NCBI GenBank assembly: GCA_964471235.1
Contig: CAYYGL010000166.1
Span: 1 to 10,875 of the forward strand
Length of the DNA stretch: 10,875 bases
Direction of reading: 5' to 3'
From: CAYYGL01 sp964471235
GTDB lineage: Bacteria > Calditrichota > Calditrichia > RBG-13-44-9 > J075
This document shows, in pieces, positions 6,299 to 10,875 of this stretch (its first letter is position 1; each line of letters opens with the position of its first letter). A program made the position numbers and the translations under genes. The notes beneath the pieces are model-generated. The model searched no databases, was not told where the DNA came from, and worked only from the letters and a program-made list of their open reading frames with translations.

Positions 6299-7810
6299 AT
6301 GCGTGAGCGAACGAAGTTGTCCGGAATTGTGTTAATATTAATTGGAATTATTGCCGGTGCATTAATTTTTTCCCAGATTCATGAGAGCACTCAACCGGTG
6401 GTTTACAGCACCCCCATTGCCCAACAGGATTCGGTGTACCCGGCGGATAGACCACTCACTTCCCTTCGGGATTTTAACCAGGCATTCATTGATATTGCCA
6501 AGAGAGTGAATCCCACCGTGGTAACGGTATTTACCGAGAAGGTGTACAAAGTGCGGGGGATGGGCGGCTACCCGTTTTTCAACAGCCCTTTTGAGGATTT
6601 TTTTGAACAGTTCTTCGGACAATCTCCCCAACCAAGGCGCCACCCCCAGGAGGAGGAATTTAAACAGAAAGGAATGGGTTCCGGGGTAATTGTCAGCAAA
6701 GACGGTTACATCCTCACCAACAATCATGTGGTAGATGATGCCGACACCATCAATGTGCGGTTGTTTGATGGCAGAACCCTTCCCGCCAAAGTCATCGGCA
6801 CCGACCCTAAAACGGATATTGCCGTGCTAAAGGTGGATGCCAAAGACCTCCCGGTGAGCAAGTTGGGTGACAGCGATAAACTGCAAGTCGGGGAATGGGT
6901 GCTGGCAATCGGCAGCCCGTTAAGTCCCAACCTGGAACATACCGTGACCAGCGGGATTGTCAGCGCCAAGGGACGCTCCAATGTAGGGTTGGCGGAATAC
7001 GAGGACTTCATCCAGACCGATGCTGCCATCAACCCCGGGAATTCCGGCGGCGCATTGATTAATTTGGACGGCGAGGTAATCGGCATCAACACCGCCATCG
7101 CTACCCGCACCGGCGGTTTTCAGGGAATCGGCTTTGCCGTTCCCATCAACATGGCAAAGAGTGTGATGGAATCCATCATCAAGTATGGAAAAGTGGTGCG
7201 CGGATGGCTGGGCGTCTATATTCAGGATGTGAATGAGAATTTAGCCAAAGCCATGAAGTTGAAGGTGAAAGAAGGGGTGTTGATTGCCGACGTCTCCAAA
7301 GACAGCCCTGCCGACAAAGCCGGGTTGAAGGACGGCGACGTGATCATCAAACTGAACGGCAAGAAGGTGAAAAATTCCACCCAACTTCGGAACGACATTG
7401 CCTCTACCCGACCGGGAACGAAGGTAAAACTGACCATTCTGCGGGACGGCAAGGAAAAAGAAATTACCGTGGAGCTGGGCAAACTGGAACCGGAAAAGAT
7501 CGCCGCTGGTTCCCAGGAAGAGATTGAAAAGCTGTTCGGTTTCCGGGTGGCGCCGTTTACGTCCGACCTGGCACAGCAGTATGGCTTGGATGAGTCGCTG
7601 ACAGGCGTGGTGGTCACACAGATCAAACGATCCAGCAATGCTTTTCAGGCAGGGTTGAATGTGGGCGACTTGATTATATCCGTGAATCGGAAACAAGTGA
7701 AAAATGTGGAAGATTTTCGAAAAGCGGTGAAAGGCTTAAAGCGCGGTGATACGGTATTGTTTAAAGTGATTCGCCGACGCAACAGTTTCTTTGTCGCATT
7801 CACTATATAA
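6299..7810 (+). CDS. degP: DegP/HtrA-family periplasmic serine protease (Do family)
   Basis: Envelope quality-control protease and chaperone that degrades misfolded periplasmic and outer-membrane proteins. Three in-frame starts are possible (TTG 6251, ATG 6296, ATG 6299); AAGGAGG at 6287-6293 leaves two bases to 6296 and five to 6299, so I chose 6299, giving 503 residues. A single hydrophobic segment at about 8-25 (IVLILIGIIAGALIF) is a signal anchor or signal peptide. The trypsin-like domain has an intact triad: H143 in TNNHVV, D173 in KTDIAVLKV and S249 in NPGNSGGAL. The segment around residues 75-120 is glycine-, proline- and phenylalanine-rich (FFEQFFGQSPQP), like the LA loop. PDZ1 (~290-390, RGWLGVYIQDV) and PDZ2 (~407-503, GVVVTQIKRSSNAFQAGL) follow. 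It sits between the sHSP operon and ftsH with its own terminator. DegQ/MucD-type naming is equally possible. Confidence 0.95.
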   Translation: MRERTKLSGIVLILIGIIAGALIFSQIHESTQPVVYSTPIAQQDSVYPADRPLTSLRDFNQAFIDIAKRVNPTVVTVFTEKVYKVRGMGGYPFFNSPFEDFFEQFFGQSPQPRRHPQEEEFKQKGMGSGVIVSKDGYILTNNHVVDDADTINVRLFDGRTLPAKVIGTDPKTDIAVLKVDAKDLPVSKLGDSDKLQVGEWVLAIGSPLSPNLEHTVTSGIVSAKGRSNVGLAEYEDFIQTDAAINPGNSGGALINLDGEVIGINTAIATRTGGFQGIGFAVPINMAKSVMESIIKYGKVVRGWLGVYIQDVNENLAKAMKLKVKEGVLIADVSKDSPADKAGLKDGDVIIKLNGKKVKNSTQLRNDIASTRPGTKVKLTILRDGKEKEITVELGKLEPEKIAAGSQEEIEKLFGFRVAPFTSDLAQQYGLDESLTGVVVTQIKRSSNAFQAGLNVGDLIISVNRKQVKNVEDFRKAVKGLKRGDTVLFKVIRRRNSFFVAFTI

Positions 7811-7842
7811 TTATAATAAGGAGAAGCCCAACTGAAGCTCTG

Positions 7843-7886
7843 AATGCCCTGCTGAGTTGATGGAAAAATTCGGCAGGGCATTTTTT
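7843..7886 (+). terminator. Intrinsic terminator after degP
   Basis: Stem AATGCCCTGC (7843-7852) pairs perfectly with GCAGGGCATT (7873-7882) around a 20-base loop, and the last stem Ts run into a six-T tract at 7881-7886. It separates degP from ftsH, so ftsH needs its own promoter or read-through. Confidence 0.9.
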
Positions 7887-7909
7887 AAAATAGAATAGAG
7901 AGGACGCCT

Positions 7910-9823
7910 ATGAAAAAGGAGACCAAATTCTCGATATGGTATTACATCATTGCCTTTTTCCTGATCATGCTGATCCAAATGATATTCTTCCCGGGACCGG
8001 GCATTCGACAGGAGATTTCCTATAAAACCTTCCGGGATAAGCTTGCTGCCGGACAAATCGCCCGGGTGGTGATTACCCGGGATCGCATCTACGGGGAATT
8101 TAAATCGCCGGAGAGCGATAGTCTAACAGCGGATACTTCCCGGCACAATATTGTTCAGGGGCCGGCAACTCCCTGGCGCCTTCCCTGGGGAGAGACAGAA
8201 AAAAATCTTTCCCGCCGGTTTTACGTGGTGCGGGTGGACGATAAACACCTGATTGAAGACCTGCAGGCAGCCGGGGTAGATTACAGCGGGCGGATTGAGT
8301 CCAACTTCCTGCAAAATTTCTTTCTGAACTGGATTCTGCCCATCCTGCTATTGATGGGCATCTGGGCGTTTGTGTTCCGGCGGATGAGCGGCGCTGGCAA
8401 CCCCATGCTCACCCTGGGAAAAAATCGCGCCAAAATTCATGCGGAAGACCCCAAAAATAAAGTCACCTTTCAGGACGTTGCCGGGGTAGATGAAGCGGTG
8501 GAGGAAGTAAAGGAACTGGTAGAATTTCTAAAGAACCCCAAAAAATTCACGAAACTGGGAGGCAAGCTGCCCAAGGGGGTGCTGCTGGTGGGACCGCCGG
8601 GAACCGGTAAAACACTTTTAGCGCGGGCGGTTGCCGGAGAAGCGGGCGTGCCGTTCTTCCACATGAGCGGTTCCGATTTTGTAGAGATGTTTGTGGGAGT
8701 GGGTGCCGCACGGGTGCGCGACCTCTTCCAGCAAGCCAAGCAAAACGCCCCGTGTATCATTTTCATTGATGAGATTGATGCCATCGGGAAAAGCCGGGGA
8801 CGCGCCCCGGTTGCCGGCGGCGGTTACGATGAGCGGGAAAACACCCTCAACCAATTGTTGGTAGAGATGGACGGTTTCGATCCCGGTGTGGGGGTGATCA
8901 TCATGGGCGCCACCAACCGCCCGGATGTGTTAGACCCGGCACTGCTCCGACCGGGGCGTTTTGACCGCCAGGTGTTGGTGGACAAACCGGACCTCAATGG
9001 CAGGGTCGCCATCTTTAAAGTGCATACCCGCAACCTGGTGTTAGGCGATGATGTGGATTTAAAGCGGCTGGCAGCTCAAACTCCCGGGTTTGCCGGTGCA
9101 GAAATCGCCAATGTATGCAACGAGGCAGCGTTGTTAGCCGTGCGAAAAAAACATGACAAGGTCACCATGCGGGATTTTGAGGAAGCCATTGAACGCACCA
9201 TCGCCGGGCTGGAGAAAAAGAATAAACTGATCAATGAAAAAGAGCGGAAGATTGTAGCATACCATGAATCCGGGCATGCCATTGTGGGCTATTTTACCCC
9301 CGGGGCAGATACGGTGCAGAAGGTATCGATTGTCCCCCGCGGTTTTGGCGCCCTGGGATATACCCTGCAAATGCCCTTAGAAGACCGCTACCTGATGTCC
9401 GAGTCGGAGTTGTTGGGCAAAATCAAAGGGTTGTTGGGCGGCAGGGCGGCGGAGGAAATCGTTTTTGGCGAGGTGTCTTCCGGGGCATCCAACGACCTGG
9501 AAAAGGTGGCGCAGATTGCCCGCAATATGGTTACGGTGTATGGCATGAGCAAACGGCTGCCCAACCTCTCCCTGGTGCAAAATTCCAATCCCGGTTTCCT
9601 GGGGCAGGGCGCATCCCTGGAACGCCGCTCCGAGAAAATCGAGCAGTTGATTGACGATGAAGTGATGGAAATTATCACCAATGCGTACCGGGATACCAGG
9701 GACATTTTAACCGAAAAGCGGGATTTACTGGATAAAATGGCAAACGCCCTGCTGGAAAAGGAAGTTCTGGATTACCATGAGATTCGGGAGATATTGGGGG
9801 AGGCGGAAGTAGAGCAAACATAA
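7910..9823 (+). CDS. ftsH: ATP-dependent zinc metalloprotease FtsH
   Basis: Membrane-bound AAA+ protease that extracts and degrades damaged membrane proteins and selected cytoplasmic regulators, working as a hexamer in the inner membrane. The 637 residues match the family length; AGAGGA stands five bases before the ATG. Order: TM1 at about 9-27, a periplasmic segment of roughly 110 residues (longer than the ~70 of E. coli, with a polar insert around ESDSLTADTSRH), TM2 at about 138-156, then the AAA+ domain with Walker A GPPGTGKT (228-235), pore loop FVGVG, Walker B IIFIDEID (D287, E288) and the second region of homology ATNRPDVLDPALLRPGRFDR (334-353). The M41 peptidase domain has zinc motif HESGH (452-456) and the third ligand D529 in GASNDLEKV. 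All catalytic residues are present. It completes the proteostasis block and converges on the nucleotidyltransferase gene. Confidence 0.98.
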   Translation: MKKETKFSIWYYIIAFFLIMLIQMIFFPGPGIRQEISYKTFRDKLAAGQIARVVITRDRIYGEFKSPESDSLTADTSRHNIVQGPATPWRLPWGETEKNLSRRFYVVRVDDKHLIEDLQAAGVDYSGRIESNFLQNFFLNWILPILLLMGIWAFVFRRMSGAGNPMLTLGKNRAKIHAEDPKNKVTFQDVAGVDEAVEEVKELVEFLKNPKKFTKLGGKLPKGVLLVGPPGTGKTLLARAVAGEAGVPFFHMSGSDFVEMFVGVGAARVRDLFQQAKQNAPCIIFIDEIDAIGKSRGRAPVAGGGYDERENTLNQLLVEMDGFDPGVGVIIMGATNRPDVLDPALLRPGRFDRQVLVDKPDLNGRVAIFKVHTRNLVLGDDVDLKRLAAQTPGFAGAEIANVCNEAALLAVRKKHDKVTMRDFEEAIERTIAGLEKKNKLINEKERKIVAYHESGHAIVGYFTPGADTVQKVSIVPRGFGALGYTLQMPLEDRYLMSESELLGKIKGLLGGRAAEEIVFGEVSSGASNDLEKVAQIARNMVTVYGMSKRLPNLSLVQNSNPGFLGQGASLERRSEKIEQLIDDEVMEIITNAYRDTRDILTEKRDLLDKMANALLEKEVLDYHEIREILGEAEVEQT

Positions 9824-9876
9824 AGCAAAAGGGCGAATGAAAAACCAGGGTGTTGGGAAAAGTTTGTTTGTCGGAT

Positions 9877-9924
9877 GTGGTTTTAGGGGGATACCAGCAT
9901 AGATGGCATCCGTATTGAAACCAC
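9877..9924. repeat. Imperfect hairpin between the convergent ftsH and nucleotidyltransferase genes
   Basis: GTGGTTT (9877-9883) pairs with AAACCAC (9918-9924); inside it GGATACCA (9889-9896) pairs with TGGCATCC (9904-9911) except for one A-C mismatch, around a 7-base loop. Weaker pairing continues outward (TTTG near 9866 with CAAAG near 9932). There is no T tract on either strand, so it is not a standard terminator, but a long hairpin at a convergent junction may block read-through from both sides, or it may be a small dispersed element. Confidence 0.5.
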
Positions 9925-9940
9925 TCGTCAGCAAAGGTAC

Positions 9941-10339
9941 TCAGGATACGTTCTGGCATTTACTCTCATAGATTAATTTGCCTCTTTTTTTGATGCTTTG
10001 CGCATGCAACGGATGGATTTTTTCCAATTGAACAATATGGAGGGGAAAGGAAGTCAATTCTTCGGCATCGCCCAACAGTGCAAAAAAGTCTTCCGGAGCA
10101 GTAATCCCTTCCAGGGCGATATCAATGTCCGATAGCTCGGTAAAATGACGTTCGTTCAGCAGCGACCCCCAATGATAGATTCGTTTCGGTTGGTATTTCC
10201 GAATGATCATGTCGATAATTTTTTGAAAATCCGCCCTGGCAGCACGGTATAGCTTACGACGATTCTCCTCCCGGCGTTGTCGTTTTTTCTCCAGAAACCG
10301 GCGGATTTGTTGCAATTCCTGTTCGGTAATTTTCGGCAT
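9941..10339 (-). CDS. MNT-type nucleotidyltransferase domain protein, orphan
   Basis: Small protein of the polymerase-beta nucleotidyltransferase superfamily, 132 residues from the ATG at 10339. An in-frame GTG at 10351 is unlikely to be the start because the only ribosome site, AGGAG at 10351-10355, overlaps it; the same site is 11 bases from the ATG. Residues 5-48 form a very basic, charged helix (KKRQRREENRRK). The signature GS-x11-DID is present: G58, S59, then D71 and D73 in SDIDIAL. Where relatives usually carry a third acidic residue (pVDvV-type strand), this protein reads FPLHIVQLE, so a catalytic carboxylate may be missing. Relatives paired with a HEPN toxin act as antitoxins by AMPylation or adenylylation. 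No HEPN gene is adjacent here: ftsH converges on one side and the CRISPR array lies on the other. The function is therefore open. Confidence 0.8.
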   Translation of the reverse strand: MPKITEQELQQIRRFLEKKRQRREENRRKLYRAARADFQKIIDMIIRKYQPKRIYHWGSLLNERHFTELSDIDIALEGITAPEDFFALLGDAEELTSFPLHIVQLEKIHPLHAQSIKKRGKLIYESKCQNVS

Positions 10340-10402
10340 GAACGATGTCACTCCTGCACCGGTAAACGATTATCTCCAAATATTAAAGCAAAACCGAAAT
10401 GC

Positions 10403-10418
10403 TTCATAAATCTATGAA
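10403..10418. promoter_or_regulatory. Short palindrome upstream of the nucleotidyltransferase gene
   Basis: TTCATA (10403-10408) and TATGAA (10413-10418) form a perfect 6-bp inverted repeat with a 4-base centre, 64 bases upstream of the nucleotidyltransferase ATG on the minus strand. It could be an operator, but one such palindrome in A+T-rich DNA may be chance. Confidence 0.2.
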
Positions 10419-10463
10419 ATTTGAGGGAGAATGTCAACTGAGGTTGTTGGTTGGTGCAGGGAT

Positions 10464-10875
10464 GTTTCAATCCCCTCCGTGGGGGACACGACTGATGAAA
10501 AATTACAAAAAAACTCGGTAAAGCGAATGCAGGGACGTCACCTCCTGCTGACTCATCATCGGGATTACTACCCGATGGTCAGGGTAGACGTAGGGTACCC
10601 ATCCGCTTTACCGATACATTTATGCCAGTTTCAATCCACGCGCCCGTGGGAGGGCGCGACTTAAGGCGTGCTCGAAAAAAGATAAGGCGATTGGTGTTTC
10701 AATCCACGCGCCCGCGGGGGGCGCGACGTGTCATCCTTGACAATGGTGATCTCTATTCCCCGGATTGACAACTGTTTCAATCCACGCGCCCGTGGGAGGG
10801 CTCGACTTCCGAAGCATTCCCGGTTACTCCGGTTAAAGTAGCGTTTCAATCCACGCGCCCGTGGGAGGGCGCGAC
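10464..10875 (-). CRISPR. CRISPR array, type I-C-like repeats, leader-distal end (continues past the window)
   Basis: Five repeats: 10464-10492 (29 nt, degenerate), 10628-10660, 10696-10727 (32 nt variant), 10774-10806 (one base change, CTCGAC) and 10843-10875. The intact unit is 33 nt, starting GTTTCAATCCACGCGCCC and ending GAGGGCGCGAC as written. On the minus strand it starts GTCGCGCCC, can fold a 7-bp CGCGCCC/GGGCGCG stem and ends GTGGATTGAAAC, the handle of type I-C-like repeats, so crRNA is expected from the minus strand with the leader to the right, outside the window. The degenerate terminal repeat on the left supports this. Spacers: 10661-10695 (35 nt), 10728-10773 (46 nt), 10807-10842 (36 nt), and one interrupted spacer (10493-10514 plus 10615-10627). 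No cas gene is visible, so the type is inferred from the repeat only. Confidence 0.95.
10515..10614. mobile_element. Candidate 100-bp MITE-like palindromic element inserted in a CRISPR spacer
   Basis: The outer arms TCGGTAAAGCGAATG (10515-10529) and CATCCGCTTTACCGA (10600-10614) pair at 14 of 15 positions. Further stems nest inside: ACGTC (10535-10539) with GACGT (10587-10591), ACC with GGT, TGAC (10549-10552) with GTCA (10578-10581), and CATCGGG (10557-10563) with CCCGATG (10571-10577) closing a 7-base loop. The whole 100 bp thus forms one long imperfect hairpin. It sits between the degenerate terminal repeat and the first intact repeat; the flanking remnants sum to 22+13 = 35 bases, one normal spacer. 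No coding capacity and no clear target duplication are seen. An integron attC site was considered, but the RYYYAAC/GTTRRRY ends are absent. A structured RNA is an alternative. Confidence 0.55.

Noticed and set aside
7816..7830. Shine-Dalgarno-like AAGGAG just after the degP stop
   Set aside because: No start codon opens a frame of any length behind it; the only nearby ATG gives three codons inside the terminator stem.
9675..9959. Minus-strand frame overlapping the 3' end of ftsH and the intergenic hairpin
   Set aside because: It runs antisense to the well-conserved FtsH C-terminus and shows no recognisable protein features; the hairpin explains the non-coding part.
10515..10614. Integron attC site
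   Set aside because: The length and bulged hairpin would fit, but the RYYYAAC and GTTRRRY core sites are missing at the ends and no integrase or cassette is nearby.
10493..10627. Two old spacers separated by a decayed repeat
   Set aside because: The expected length would be about 103 bp, not 135, and no trace of GTTTCAATCC or the G+C-rich repeat stem is found inside.
10661..10849. Minus-strand open frame of 62 codons at the right end
   Set aside because: It is a read-through of CRISPR repeats and spacers; the repeated RARGLK peptide is just the translated repeat.

Overview
The window reads as a chromosomal segment of a Gram-negative bacterium of the FCB superphylum (Bacteroidetes/Ignavibacteria/Calditrichaeota-like lineages). 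The main clue is a large secreted protein ending in a type IX secretion (Por) C-terminal sorting domain with the typical YPNFPNPFNP start. Base composition looks moderate, Shine-Dalgarno sites are strong (AAGGAGG), and genes are separated by clean intrinsic terminators. I cannot name the genus.

Layout from left to right. Bases 1-1093 (minus) hold the N-terminal two thirds of isocitrate dehydrogenase kinase/phosphatase (aceK), cut by the window edge and absent from simple complete-ORF listings for that reason. A 349-bp gap follows, containing a dispersed-type inverted repeat. Bases 1443-4253 (minus) encode a ~936-aa exported protein with a lamin-tail domain, an FN3-like region and a T9SS type A sorting domain. 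A ~400-bp divergent intergenic region then leads into a plus-strand protein quality-control block: three tandem, mutually divergent small heat-shock proteins (4653-6093) closed by a strong terminator, a DegP/HtrA periplasmic protease with its own terminator (6299-7810), and the membrane AAA+ protease FtsH (7910-9823). Converging on ftsH is a small MNT-type nucleotidyltransferase (9941-10339, minus) with no visible HEPN partner.

The right end (10464-10875) is the leader-distal end of a CRISPR array with type I-C-like repeats whose crRNA strand is the minus strand. The outermost repeat is degenerate and two others carry variants. The most unusual feature lies here. The distance between the degenerate repeat and the first good repeat is 135 bp, and 100 bp of that is one long imperfect palindrome with 15-bp terminal inverted repeats. 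Removing it leaves 22+13 = 35 bp, exactly a normal spacer. This is best read as a MITE-like element that inserted into a CRISPR spacer.

Functionally, the sHSP/DegP/FtsH block forms a coherent proteostasis island: cytoplasmic holdases, an envelope protease/chaperone and an inner-membrane protease. aceK, the T9SS cargo, the nucleotidyltransferase and the CRISPR array look like independent units. No cas genes are in the window; the leader and any cas genes would lie to the right.
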